From the NCBI RefSeq assembly GCF_029889805.1, contig NZ_JARANT010000010.1, positions 1 to 47,672 of the forward strand: a DNA stretch of 47,672 nucleotides, in the 5' to 3' direction. This document shows, piece by piece, positions 29,225-38,233 of this stretch. Position 1 is the stretch's first letter. Every line of letters begins with the position of its first letter. Position numbers and translations under genes: made by a program. The notes under the pieces are model-generated. The model had not been told where the DNA came from. It saw only the letters and a program-made list of their open reading frames with translations, and made no database searches. The DNA is from Halorubrum sp. Boch-26 (GTDB lineage Archaea; Halobacteriota; Halobacteria; Halobacteriales; Haloferacaceae).

Positions 29225-32005
29225 TCAGGCCTCCTGTAAGCGACGAAGGACGTCCGGTGCCGCCGCGAGCGCGTCGTCGAGGGCGTCGACGTCGGGACCG
29301 CCGCCCTGCGCGAAGTCCGGCGGACCGCCCCCGCCGCCGCCGACGCGACCGGCGAGCGCGGAGACGACCTCCCCGGCGTTGACGCCGACGCCGTCGGGGA
29401 CGCCGACGACGAAACTCGCGGAGCCGTCCGCCCCGCTGCCGACGACCGCGACCGTCCCGTCGTCCACGTGGGCGTTCGCGGTCGCGCGCAGCTCGTCGGC
29501 GTCGCCGTCGAGCCGCTGGATCACCGCGGTGACCCCGCCGACCTCGACCTCCTCGGCGTCGGCACCGCCCGAGGCCCGCGCAGTGGCGAGCTCCTCTTTC
29601 AGCGATTCGATCTCCTTGCCGCGCGCCTTCCACTCCTCGAAGAACCGCTCCGCCGTCTCGGGGACGTCGAGCGGGTCGACGTCGAGCGCCTCGGCGGCGT
29701 CGTACAGCGCGTCCTCCGTGCGCTGAGTCGCCTCGATCGCCGCGCCGCCCGCGGCGAACACGATCCGCTCGACGCCGTCCTGAACGGGCTCCGTCTTCAG
29801 CACCTTCACCGCGCCGATCGCGCCGGTCCGATCGACGTGGGTGCCCGCGCACGCCTGCACGTCGGCGTCGCCGACGTGGATCAGCCGGACGTTCGTTCCC
29901 GGCGGGACGCCGCCCTGGTACAGGTCGAAGCCGTGTTCGGCCTCGGCCTCGTTGCGATCGGGCCACTCCTGACGCACGGGCACGTCGTCGCGGACGAGCT
30001 CGTTGGCGACGCGCTCGATGCGTTTGACCTGATCGCGCGTGATCCGCTCGTAGTGGCGGACGTCGAGCCGCGAGGAGTCGATCCCCTTCTGCGCGCCCGC
30101 CTGCCGAACGTGCTCGCCGAGGACCTCGCGGGCGGCGTGGCCGATCAGATGCGTCGCCGTGTGGTGCGCGCGGAGCCGGTCGCGGCGGTCGCCGTCGACC
30201 TGTCCCTTGACGAACTCGCCTTTACCCGGGTCGGCGTCCGTCCGGTGGAGCACGACGCCCCCCTCCTCCTGCACGTCGACCACGTCGACCGTCGTCTCGC
30301 CGACGGTGAGCTGTCCGCGGTCGGCGGGCTGACCGCCGCCTTCCGGGTAGAACATCGTCTGGTCCAAGACGACGTCGTACTCCTCCTCGCGCTCGAAGAC
30401 GTCGAGGACGACGGCCTCGAACTCGGTGCGGCCCTGGTCGTCGTAGAACAGCTTCTCCGTCTCCGGGAGCTCGCCGAGCCGCTCGTCGGCGTCGTCCCCG
30501 TCCTCGTCGGCGTCGGCCTCCTCGTGGCGGTCGGCGACGAGCGCGTAGAAGTCGTCCGGGACGTCGACCGTCGCGCCGCGCTCGGCCGCGATGTCGGCGA
30601 CCATGTCCGGCTGGATCCCGTGGGAGTCGTACAGCTCCAACAGCGTCTCGGTCGGGATCGGCTCGCCGGTGCCGGCGTACTCGTCGGCGAGCGACTCCAC
30701 CTTACGGGAGCCGCGCTCGAGCGTCTCCCGGTACTTCCGCTCCTCGGTGCGGACGATTTCGCGGATCGTGTCGCGGTTCTCGTAGCCGAGTCGCTCCGCC
30801 TGCATGTCGACGAGCTCGTCGAGCGGTGCGTCCACGTCGACCTCGTCGACGAGCCGCTTCGTCCGGCGCAGCACCATCCGAGCGAGGTAGCCCGTGCCGA
30901 CGTTCGAGGGGACGATCCCGTCACCGAACATGTACGCGAGCGTCCGCGAGTGGTCGGCGATCGCGTAGATGGATTCGAGGGGTTCGACGAGCTCTCGCAG
31001 TCGCTCGACGTCGACATCGAGCCGGTCGGCGATCTCGCCGCGCGCGTCCTCAACGTCGTCGACGTCGTCGATGTCGAGCCGGCCGGAGAGCTTCGCGGCG
31101 CGGTGGACGAGCTCCTGCTCCGCCTCCGTGTGCTCGATCCCGGCGTTCTCCTTTAAGAAGTCGATCGCGTCGGGGTAGACGGCCTCGTACACGGTCGCCG
31201 TCCCCTGGCTCATCCACGTCCACCGCTCTAACCCGTACCCGGTGTCGACGATGTACGTGTCCATGAACGAGTACGTGTGCCCGTCTTTCATCTCGTAGTC
31301 GCCGTCGGGGTCCCGCTCCATGCACATGAAGACGAGCGTCGCCAGCTCCGCTCCCTTGTAGATGACTTCGATCGCCGGCCCGGCGTTGCCGCCGCCGACC
31401 CACGGATCTTCGATGTAGGTGATCTCCTTCAGATCGGCGCCGAGGCTCTCGAACAGCTCGTCGCAGTACTCCACCGTCTCGTCTTTCCAGTACACCTCGC
31501 CGTGGTAGGCGTACTCGTCCTCGTCGACCTCCTCGCGCGTGTTGAACGCGTGGTGGGCCATCATCTCGAACGCCATCGTGTGTCGGCCCGTCTTGCCGAC
31601 GTTGTCGATGTCCTGCATCCGGATACAGGGCTGTGAGATAGTGAGGGGGTTCGCGGGCGGAGGCGTCTGCCCCGAGGTGACGAGCGGTTGGAAGTCGTAG
31701 ATCGACGCCTGCGTCAGGAGTACGTCGTCGCGCCAGCGGTTCGCCGCGACCGGGTACGGGTCGATCCGCTCGTGGTCGTGCTCCTCGAAGAAGGAGAGGA
31801 ACGCCTCCCGCATCTCCGACAGCGAGTGCGACTCCGGAAAGCCCGGATCGTCGATGAAGCTGTAGTCCGCACACGGCGGCTCTCCACAGAGTTCGCGGTC
31901 GCCGTCCCGGGTCCAGAAGTGCGCGCCACAAGAGGGACACTCCTTCCGGACGAACCCTTCCTCCTCGAAGTAGTCGAGACGGTACTCCGCTTCGAGATCG
32001 CTCAT
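29225..32005 (-). CDS. alaS: Alanyl-tRNA synthetase (archaeal type)
   Basis: This 926-residue enzyme charges tRNA-Ala. It has the archaeal N-terminal cysteine-rich segment ([19 protein letters not shown]), class II core motifs ([33 protein letters not shown]) and an editing domain. The editing zinc motifs are [11 protein letters not shown] and [12 protein letters not shown]-terminal coiled coil and DHHA1-like Gly-rich domain ([16 protein letters not shown]) end the protein. It starts at the [18 protein letters not shown] methionine. Complete, with no visible defect. Confidence 0.97.
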   Translation of the reverse strand: MSDLEAEYRLDYFEEEGFVRKECPSCGAHFWTRDGDRELCGEPPCADYSFIDDPGFPESHSLSEMREAFLSFFEEHDHERIDPYPVAANRWRDDVLLTQASIYDFQPLVTSGQTPPPANPLTISQPCIRMQDIDNVGKTGRHTMAFEMMAHHAFNTREEVDEDEYAYHGEVYWKDETVEYCDELFESLGADLKEITYIEDPWVGGGNAGPAIEVIYKGAELATLVFMCMERDPDGDYEMKDGHTYSFMDTYIVDTGYGLERWTWMSQGTATVYEAVYPDAIDFLKENAGIEHTEAEQELVHRAAKLSGRLDIDDVDDVEDARGEIADRLDVDVERLRELVEPLESIYAIADHSRTLAYMFGDGIVPSNVGTGYLARMVLRRTKRLVDEVDVDAPLDELVDMQAERLGYENRDTIREIVRTEERKYRETLERGSRKVESLADEYAGTGEPIPTETLLELYDSHGIQPDMVADIAAERGATVDVPDDFYALVADRHEEADADEDGDDADERLGELPETEKLFYDDQGRTEFEAVVLDVFEREEEYDVVLDQTMFYPEGGGQPADRGQLTVGETTVDVVDVQEEGGVVLHRTDADPGKGEFVKGQVDGDRRDRLRAHHTATHLIGHAAREVLGEHVRQAGAQKGIDSSRLDVRHYERITRDQVKRIERVANELVRDDVPVRQEWPDRNEAEAEHGFDLYQGGVPPGTNVRLIHVGDADVQACAGTHVDRTGAIGAVKVLKTEPVQDGVERIVFAAGGAAIEATQRTEDALYDAAEALDVDPLDVPETAERFFEEWKARGKEIESLKEELATARASGGADAEEVEVGGVTAVIQRLDGDADELRATANAHVDDGTVAVVGSGADGSASFVVGVPDGVGVNAGEVVSALAGRVGGGGGGPPDFAQGGGPDVDALDDALAAAPDVLRRLQEA

Positions 32006-32182
32006 TACAGGAACGTGACCCGTGTTCGTGCAAAAGGGTTCCGGGGTGGGTCGCGCCGGGACGACGGGACAGGGCGCTTCGTGCCCGTCGGCGCCGATCG
32101 GCCGGCGACGGATGACGAACAGCGAGGACGGCGCGGCGGTCCGCGAGTCGCAGCGGTCCGAACCACCTCATCGAGGGGAATA

Positions 32183-32188
32183 CTTATC
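32183..32188 (+). promoter_or_regulatory. TATA box before the histidine kinase
   Basis: CTTATC (within ATACTTATCA) is centred about 32 nt upstream of a GTG at 32217. It lies downstream of the alternative ATG at 32112, so it favours the GTG start. Confidence 0.45.
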
Positions 32189-32216
32189 ATCGCGTCTACC
32201 CGTTACTCGGAACACA

Positions 32217-34115
32217 GTGAACACCGGGTCAAGCGAGGGGCCGGTCGTACTGGTCCTCGCTGCCGATACTCGTATCTCGCCCGATCTCCCCGACGGCGTG
32301 ACGGCGCGATCCGCGGAGCCGAACGAGGTCGACGAGGGAGCGCTCGCCGACGTCGATCTCGCGATCGTCCGTGACGCCGTCGGACTCGCCGGCGTCCGCG
32401 ACGGCGGCGGGTCCGTCCCGGTCATCGCCCTCGTGGACGACCCGGCCGGTGACGTGGCGACGGCCGCGATCGTCGACGCCGTCGCGACGACGACCGCCGA
32501 CGCGGCGGCGACCGTCCGATGGGTCCTCGCGCGCGACGGGTCCATCCGGGACGACCCGTCCCGACCGCCCTCACGGGTCGAACGACTCAACGCCGGGACG
32601 ATGCGACTGGCGTCGGTCCGGTCCGTGGAGGAAACGCACCGGGCTGCGATCGCCGTCGCGGACGAGGTGTTCCCGCCGCACCACTGCCTCGTCGGCGTGC
32701 GCGACGGGAAGTGGGTCGAACCGATCGCGGCGTCGGCCGAGGTTCCGATCGAGGACTGCAACGGCGTCCGAGTCGGGAGCGGGGCCGCCGGGACCGTCGC
32801 GGTAACCGGTGAACCGGTCGTGGAGTCGAACCCGAACGCCGAGAGTCCGTACGACACGGTTCTCACCCTCCCCGTCGGCGACGACACGGTCTTGCAACTG
32901 GTGACGGACGACCCGGACGGCTTCAACGAGAGTGACCGACGCCTCGCCGGACTGCTCGCTTCTCACGTCGAGGAGACCCTCGATCGTATCCGGACCGACG
33001 AGGCGCTCCGGAGCGAGCGCGATCGCCTGCTCGCGTTGTTCTCGAACGTCCCGGACCCCGCAGTCGCGTACGATTACGTCGACGGCGAACCGGCCGTCCA
33101 CCGGGTCAACGACGCCTTCGAGGAGACGTTCGGCTACGACGCGGAGGTCGTCGACGGCGAGTCACTCGACGACTACATCGTCCCGGTGGAGGAAGCCGCG
33201 GCCGAGGAGGCAGCTGAGCTTAACGAGCGGCTCCAACGCGGCGATAACGTCCGGCGAGAGGTGACGCGGAAGACGGCGGACGGCCTCCGCCACTTCATCC
33301 TCCACGTCATCCCGATCCATCTCAACGCGGAGAACGCCTCCGGGTACGCGATTTACACGGACGTCACGGACCGGCGCGAGCGCGAGGCAACCCTCCGGGA
33401 GCAGAACGAGCGGCTCGACGAGTTCGCGAGCATCGTCTCGCACGACCTCCGGAACCCGCTCGGCATCGCGCAGGGGTACGTCGAACTCGCGAGCGACACC
33501 GGCGACACGGCTCACCTCCCGAAGGCGAGCGGGGCGCTGGAGCGGATGGGCGAACTCGTCGACGACCTGCTCTCATTGGCCAGAGAGGGCCGAGCGGTCG
33601 GCGAGACGGAGCCCGCCTCGGTCGCGGCGCTCGCGAGAGACGCCTGGGCGAGCGTCGACACCGGCGGGGCCGAGCTGGTCGTGGAGGGTGACGTGACCGT
33701 CGACGCGGATCCCGCGCGAACGCGAGAGCTCTTCGAGAACGTGTTTCGGAACAGCGTCGAGCACGGCTCGACTGGCAGCCGGACGGAGTTCGGCGATAGC
33801 GTCGAACACGGGTCAGCCGACGGCCGACCGAATCCCGTCGACGGCGGGTGCGCTGCAGAGGGTCTCACCGTCCGCGTGGGCGAGGCCTCGCCCCGATCGG
33901 ACGGCGACGGCGTGACCGGGTTCTTCGTCGAGGACGACGGCTGCGGACTCCCCGAGGAAACGGAACGCCTGTTCGACACCGGCTTTACGACGGACGAGGA
34001 CGGGACCGGCCTCGGGCTCGCGATCAGCGAGCGTATCGCCGAGGCTCACGGGTGGGAGGCGAGCGCGCTGACCGGCGAGTCCGGCGGCGCTAGATTCGAG
34101 TTCAGAACGCCGTAA
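32217..34115 (+). CDS. GAF-PAS sensor histidine kinase
   Basis: This 632-residue soluble kinase has four parts. Residues 1-105 resemble a degenerate receiver-like domain (VVLVLAADTR, DLAIVRDAVG, VIALVDDPAG). A GAF domain spans about 130-265. A PAS domain spans about 275-395 (RLLALFSNVPDPAVAYDYVD). HisKA has FASIVSHDLRNPLGIAQGY with the phospho-acceptor His. The HATPase has the N-box LFENVFRNSVEHG, then VEDDGCGLPEE and DGTGLGLAISERIAE. A two-copy 15-residue repeat beginning NSVEHGS/DSVEHGS sits between the N-box and the next strand. The signal is unknown; no response regulator is adjacent. A GTG start fits promoter spacing. Confidence 0.87.
   Translation: MNTGSSEGPVVLVLAADTRISPDLPDGVTARSAEPNEVDEGALADVDLAIVRDAVGLAGVRDGGGSVPVIALVDDPAGDVATAAIVDAVATTTADAAATVRWVLARDGSIRDDPSRPPSRVERLNAGTMRLASVRSVEETHRAAIAVADEVFPPHHCLVGVRDGKWVEPIAASAEVPIEDCNGVRVGSGAAGTVAVTGEPVVESNPNAESPYDTVLTLPVGDDTVLQLVTDDPDGFNESDRRLAGLLASHVEETLDRIRTDEALRSERDRLLALFSNVPDPAVAYDYVDGEPAVHRVNDAFEETFGYDAEVVDGESLDDYIVPVEEAAAEEAAELNERLQRGDNVRREVTRKTADGLRHFILHVIPIHLNAENASGYAIYTDVTDRREREATLREQNERLDEFASIVSHDLRNPLGIAQGYVELASDTGDTAHLPKASGALERMGELVDDLLSLAREGRAVGETEPASVAALARDAWASVDTGGAELVVEGDVTVDADPARTRELFENVFRNSVEHGSTGSRTEFGDSVEHGSADGRPNPVDGGCAAEGLTVRVGEASPRSDGDGVTGFFVEDDGCGLPEETERLFDTGFTTDEDGTGLGLAISERIAEAHGWEASALTGESGGARFEFRTP
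33750..33839 (+). repeat. 45-bp in-frame duplication of the HATPase N-box
   Basis: The codons for NSVEHGSTGSRTEFG (from 33750) are followed by a diverged copy encoding DSVEHGSADGRPNPV (from 33795). The conserved core VEHGS is copied exactly. A length of 45 nt keeps the frame. Confidence 0.75.
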
Positions 34116-34223
34116 GCGGGAGCCCCGGCGCCGCTGCGGGACCGCGGCCGCGACGCGGATCGCCCAGCGGCGCCGCCCGCGCGGGTCCGAAACGACCTTA
34201 GGCCGCGCGCTCGCCTCTCCGGT

Positions 34224-34502
34224 ATGGTCGAGAACGTCGTCTATCCCGCCTACTTCGACGCCGATCGGTCGCGCTCGGAGGGTCGTCGCGTTCCGATGGA
34301 CCTCGCGGTCTCCGAACCCGCCGTCGACGAGATCGCGAAGGCAGTCCAACAGGTCGGCTATGACGCGGTGATCGAGCGCGACAAGACGTATTCTCGCGAA
34401 TTCGAGCCGCGGGGCGCGGTAGTCGTACGGGGAACCGAAGACACCGCGAAAAACGACCTCGTACAGGCCGTCGCCGCCTACCTCGGGGTCATCCGCGAGT
34501 GA
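34224..34502 (+). CDS. srp19: Signal recognition particle subunit SRP19
   Basis: A 92-residue RNA-binding protein that helps assemble SRP by binding 7S RNA and enabling SRP54 to dock. [24 protein letters not shown] and [21 protein letters not shown] fit archaeal SRP19 in sequence and length. It overlaps the next gene at GTGA and is likely co-translated with the Gar1-like protein. Confidence 0.92.
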   Translation: MVENVVYPAYFDADRSRSEGRRVPMDLAVSEPAVDEIAKAVQQVGYDAVIERDKTYSREFEPRGAVVVRGTEDTAKNDLVQAVAAYLGVIRE

Positions 34503-34504
34503 CG

Positions 34505-34735
34505 ATGCGACGAGTCGGCACCGTCGTCCGCACCGCCGGCGGGCTGGCGGTCGCCCGCGGCGAGCCCGGCGAGGACCCGCCACGGATCGGCTCGTCCGTC
34601 GTCGACGAGTCGCTTGCGACGGTCGGCCGCGTCGTCGACGTGTTCGGCCCCGTCGACAGACCGTACGTGGCTGTCACGCCGAGCGACGGCGACGGACTCA
34701 CGTCGCTCGTCGGCGGGAAATTGTACGCGCGCTGA
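34505..34735 (+). CDS. Gar1-like H/ACA RNP protein
   Basis: A 76-residue small beta-barrel protein, MRRVGTVVRTAGGLAVAR, then IGSSVVDESLATVGRVVDVFGPVDRPYVAV. It matches archaeal Gar1, which binds Cbf5 in the pseudouridylating H/ACA RNP. An alternative GTG at 34499 overlaps the SRP19 stop by 3 bases and would add two residues. No Cbf5 or Nop10 gene is in the window. It is convergent with a zinc-ribbon gene whose stop lies only 1 bp away. Confidence 0.82.
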   Translation: MRRVGTVVRTAGGLAVARGEPGEDPPRIGSSVVDESLATVGRVVDVFGPVDRPYVAVTPSDGDGLTSLVGGKLYAR

Positions 34736-34736
34736 C

Positions 34737-35072
34737 TCAGCCCCCGGCCGACGCCTCCCCCTCCTCAGCGGGCGCTTCCGCTTTCCCGGCCGACGCCTGT
34801 CCCTCCACGACTTCGAAGTCCGCCAGCGTCTTTGTCGAGCGGACGAGCCGCTCGGAGACGATCAGTTTCTCCGTGCGGTCCAGCCGCTCCCAGTCGATCT
34901 CCACGGGCGGCGACTCCTCGAACGCGCGGAACTGCTGAAACACCGCGTCGTTGACGAACCGTTCGAACGAGCCGCAGTTCGGACAGGTCACGGAGAGATG
35001 CGACGTGTCGAACTCGCGGCTCACGGTGTGTTCCAGACAGTTCAGACAGCGGTACGTCCGATTCCTGCTCAT
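34737..35072 (-). CDS. Zinc-ribbon small protein
   Basis: A 111-residue protein with CLNC (about 9-12) and CPNC (about 30-33) forming a zinc ribbon. A helical acidic middle (WERLDRTEKLIVSERLVRS) and an Ala/Gly/Glu-rich tail follow (ASAGKAEAPAEEGEASAGG). It is a typical conserved haloarchaeal small zinc-finger protein. I recognise no specific function. It is divergent in position from the nuo operon, which ends 94 bp to its right and runs in the same direction. Confidence 0.72.
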   Translation of the reverse strand: MSRNRTYRCLNCLEHTVSREFDTSHLSVTCPNCGSFERFVNDAVFQQFRAFEESPPVEIDWERLDRTEKLIVSERLVRSTKTLADFEVVEGQASAGKAEAPAEEGEASAGG

Positions 35073-35166
35073 ACCGAACGGAAGGGCCGGACGCGGGAAT
35101 ACCTGCGGGTACCGGACGAACGGTTGCGCCGAAGGAGCCGAGAAACGGGAACGGACCGCGAAGCCG

Positions 35167-36699
35167 CTAGAACAGCGCCGACGCGGCCGCCTCGGCGGTC
35201 TCGATGACCGGTCCGAAACCGGGCAGGAGCAGCACCGTCGCGACCGCCGCGAAGACGACCGCAGCGTACAGCGCCGTGGGCCGCACGTCGATCGCGTCCA
35301 AGGCGGTCTGCGACGCGGGGTCGTCGAAGAACAGCGCCTTCACGACCCGGCTGTAGTAGTACAGCGAGATCACGCTGTTGACGGCGCCGATGGCCGCCAG
35401 CCACAGGAAGCCGTTATCGATGGCTCCCATGAACAGGAAGTACTTCGAGAAGAACCCGGCGAACGGCGGGAGCCCGGCCAGCGAGAACATGAACACGGCC
35501 ATCGCCGTCGAGGCGACGGGCGCGCGCTTGGCGAGCCCGGCGTAATCCTCGAACGTCCGGCCGACGCCCCACCGCTCCGCCATCGCGACGAAGAGGAACG
35601 CGCCGGTGTTCATGAACCCGTAGACGAGCAGGTGCGCCATCGCCGCGCCCATCACCGCGCCGTTACCGCTCCCGTCCGCCGTGAGCGCCGCGACACCGAT
35701 GAGCGCGTAGCCGGCGTGACCGATCGAGGAGTACGCGAGCATCCGCTTGACCTCCTCCTGGACCGCCGCCGCGAAGTTCCCCAGCGTCATCGTCACGGCC
35801 GCTAAGATTCCGAAGGCGAGCACCCAGTTGATGTCGGCCGACAGCGACGCGCCGACCGGGAACGCCTCGGTGAACACGCGGAACGCCACCACGAAGCCGG
35901 CCGCCTTCGACGCCGACGAGAGGAACGCGCTCACGGGGGCGGGCGCGCCCTCGTACGCCTCCGGCGCCCAGAAGTGGAACGGGACGGAGGCGGTCTTGAA
36001 AGCGACGCCGCCGAGGATCATCACGATCCCGAGGCCGGCGATTCCGGTGCGGCTGTCGAGCCCGTCGGTGCCCGCAGCGATGTCGCCGAGGATGCCGGCG
36101 ACATCGCCGAGAATGAGCGATCCCGTGGCGGCGTACACCAGCGAGATGCCGAACAGGAATATCGCCGACGAGAGCGCCCCGATGAGGAAGTACTTCAGCC
36201 CCGCCTCGACGCTCCCGCGGTTCTGTTTGAGGAACGCCACGAGCACGTACGACGGCAGTGACACCATCTCTAGGGCGACGAACACGACCGCGAGCGAGTT
36301 CGCGACGGCGAGCAGCGACATGCCGGTCGCCGCGAACAGCGTCAGCGAGTAGAACGTCGCCGGATTCGGGTGGTCGTGGAAGTAGTCGTGTGCCGCGACG
36401 ACGACGAGCGACGTCACGGACGCGAAGATGGCGGTGAAGAACAGCGCCATGGTGTCTACCTTGACCGCCTCGGCGAGCAGCGTGATCGCACCGCCGGTGT
36501 CGGCGCTGCCGGTTCCGGAGGCGACGAACCACACCGTTGCGGCCAGCGCGCTCAGCGCGCCGAGCGCGCTCACGACCGCCATCGAGGTGTTCGATCGGGT
36601 GTCGGGCGCGAGGGTGTCAACGAGCAGCAGCGCGAGCCCGGTGAATCCGAGCAGCAGCACCGGCAGCAGCGCCGTCACCTGCGGGAGCGTACTAACCAT
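35167..36699 (-). CDS. nuoN: NADH-quinone oxidoreductase subunit N
   Basis: A 510-residue antiporter-like membrane subunit of complex I with about 14 transmembrane helices. Conserved segments include LPSYVLVAFLKQNRGSVEAG, LKYFLIGALSSAIFLFGISL and KRMLAYSSIGHAGYALIG with the Lys used in proton translocation. It is the last gene of the nuo operon. Its start overlaps the nuoM stop by 8 bp. It extends to C-terminal FGPVIETAEAAASALF. Confidence 0.93.
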   Translation of the reverse strand: MVSTLPQVTALLPVLLLGFTGLALLLVDTLAPDTRSNTSMAVVSALGALSALAATVWFVASGTGSADTGGAITLLAEAVKVDTMALFFTAIFASVTSLVVVAAHDYFHDHPNPATFYSLTLFAATGMSLLAVANSLAVVFVALEMVSLPSYVLVAFLKQNRGSVEAGLKYFLIGALSSAIFLFGISLVYAATGSLILGDVAGILGDIAAGTDGLDSRTGIAGLGIVMILGGVAFKTASVPFHFWAPEAYEGAPAPVSAFLSSASKAAGFVVAFRVFTEAFPVGASLSADINWVLAFGILAAVTMTLGNFAAAVQEEVKRMLAYSSIGHAGYALIGVAALTADGSGNGAVMGAAMAHLLVYGFMNTGAFLFVAMAERWGVGRTFEDYAGLAKRAPVASTAMAVFMFSLAGLPPFAGFFSKYFLFMGAIDNGFLWLAAIGAVNSVISLYYYSRVVKALFFDDPASQTALDAIDVRPTALYAAVVFAAVATVLLLPGFGPVIETAEAAASALF

Positions 36700-38233
36700 T
36701 GACGCTCACCCCCTCGACCACGGGAAGGGCGGCGTCACGGATCATCTCGAAGAAGATGTCCGGGGCGACGCCGAGCACGATGATCGCCGCTAGAAGCACC
36801 GCGAGCGGGGCAACATCGTGGAACGGGGCGGGACCGATCTCGTAGTCGGTCGCGAGTTCGAACGGCCCGAACAGCGTGCTCTGCATCGCCGACAGCAGGT
36901 AGCCGGCGACGATAACGATACCGAACATCGCGAGTGCGGTGAACACCGGCGCGTACGGGAGCGCCGGCGCGGCGAACGAGCCCACGAAGATGAAGAACTC
37001 ACCGGCGAAGCCGGCCATTAGGGGCAGCCCCATGTAACCGAAGGCGCCGGCGACGAGGATGCCGACCGTGACCGGCATCCGGTCGGCCATCCCGGCCATG
37101 TCGCCGACCATCCGCGTGTGCGTCGCGTTGTAGACGACGCCGACCGCCATGAACATCAGCCCCGAGATGAGGCCGTGCGCGACCATCTGGAACGTCGCGC
37201 CACCGACGCCGTACTCGGTGAACACGATGAGCCCGAGGATGACGTACCCCATCGACGAGACGGAGGAGTACGCGACGATGCGCTTGAGGTCCTTCTGTGC
37301 CAGCGCCAACATCGCACCGTAAATGACGCTGATCACGGCGATCGCGGCGATCGGGATCGCGAGCGCGGACGCTTGGTCGGGGAGCATCGTGAAGTTGAAT
37401 CGAAGCAGCGCGTACGTCCCCATCTTCAGGAGGACGCCCGCCAGAAGAACCGAGACCGGGGTCGGCGCCTCGACGTGGGCGTCCGGGAGCCACGTGTGGA
37501 ACGGAACGATCGGGACCTTCACCGCGAACCCGAGGAACATCGCGAGGAACGCGACCATCGCGATCCGGTCCGGCGAGATGCCGAACCACGTCCCGAGACC
37601 GCCGTCGGCTATCGCGCCCGTGATCTCCGGGAGCGCAAAGGAGCTCACGGAGTCGCCGAGCGCGAACGTCAGCGACATGAAGCCGATGAACATCAGCAGC
37701 GACGCCGCGTTCGTGTACACGAAGAACTTGATCGCGGCGTACTTCCGACGGGGACCGCCCCAGACGCCGATGAGGAAGTACATCGGGACGAGGACGGCCT
37801 CCCAGAAGACGAACCAGAGGAAGAAGTCTAGCGCCGTGAACACGCCGAGGAGGTTCGCCTCCATGAACAGCATGAGCCCGTAGAACTGGCTCTGGCGCGA
37901 GTCGATCGGCGTCCACGCGCTGAGGATCGCCAGCGGAACGAGGAACGTCGTCAACACGACGAGCGGGAGGCTGATACCGTCCAACCCGACGAACCAAGAG
38001 ACTGAGCGGCCGCCGACTTCGAGCCACTCGATCTGCGTTTGGTAGGCGATATCGCCGCCCGTGAGAGCGTTCCCGGAGCCGTCGAAGCCGGACCAGAGAT
38101 ACAGCGACCCGACGAACGGGAGCAGACTCAGGGCGAAGGCGAGCCGTCCCGCCCACTCGTTCGGCGAGAGCATGACGACGAGCGCGCTCGCGAACGCGAC
38201 CGCGATGAGCGCTTCGAGTATCACAGGAACCAC
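36692..38233 (-). CDS. nuoM: NADH-quinone oxidoreductase subunit M
   Basis: A 513-residue proton-pumping membrane subunit. FYGLMLFMEANLLGVFTALD, FHTWLPDAHVEAPTPVSVLL and KRIVAYSSVSSMGYVILG are family landmarks with the central Lys residues. There is no ATG at the start. GTG at 38233, or GTG at 38224 which overlaps the nuoL stop as GTGA, are candidates. The latter is attractive for coupling and would remove three residues. Confidence 0.93.
   Translation of the reverse strand: MVPVILEALIAVAFASALVVMLSPNEWAGRLAFALSLLPFVGSLYLWSGFDGSGNALTGGDIAYQTQIEWLEVGGRSVSWFVGLDGISLPLVVLTTFLVPLAILSAWTPIDSRQSQFYGLMLFMEANLLGVFTALDFFLWFVFWEAVLVPMYFLIGVWGGPRRKYAAIKFFVYTNAASLLMFIGFMSLTFALGDSVSSFALPEITGAIADGGLGTWFGISPDRIAMVAFLAMFLGFAVKVPIVPFHTWLPDAHVEAPTPVSVLLAGVLLKMGTYALLRFNFTMLPDQASALAIPIAAIAVISVIYGAMLALAQKDLKRIVAYSSVSSMGYVILGLIVFTEYGVGGATFQMVAHGLISGLMFMAVGVVYNATHTRMVGDMAGMADRMPVTVGILVAGAFGYMGLPLMAGFAGEFFIFVGSFAAPALPYAPVFTALAMFGIVIVAGYLLSAMQSTLFGPFELATDYEIGPAPFHDVAPLAVLLAAIIVLGVAPDIFFEMIRDAALPVVEGVSVNG

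Noticed and set aside
24406-31156. Other long antisense open frames opposite the PIN-ATPase gene and alaS.
   Set aside because: Both lie fully inside well-identified genes and show no family motifs.
32022-32216. Longer N-terminus for the histidine kinase.
   Set aside because: The extension is low-complexity and the TATA-like CTTATC lies inside it, close before the GTG at 32217.
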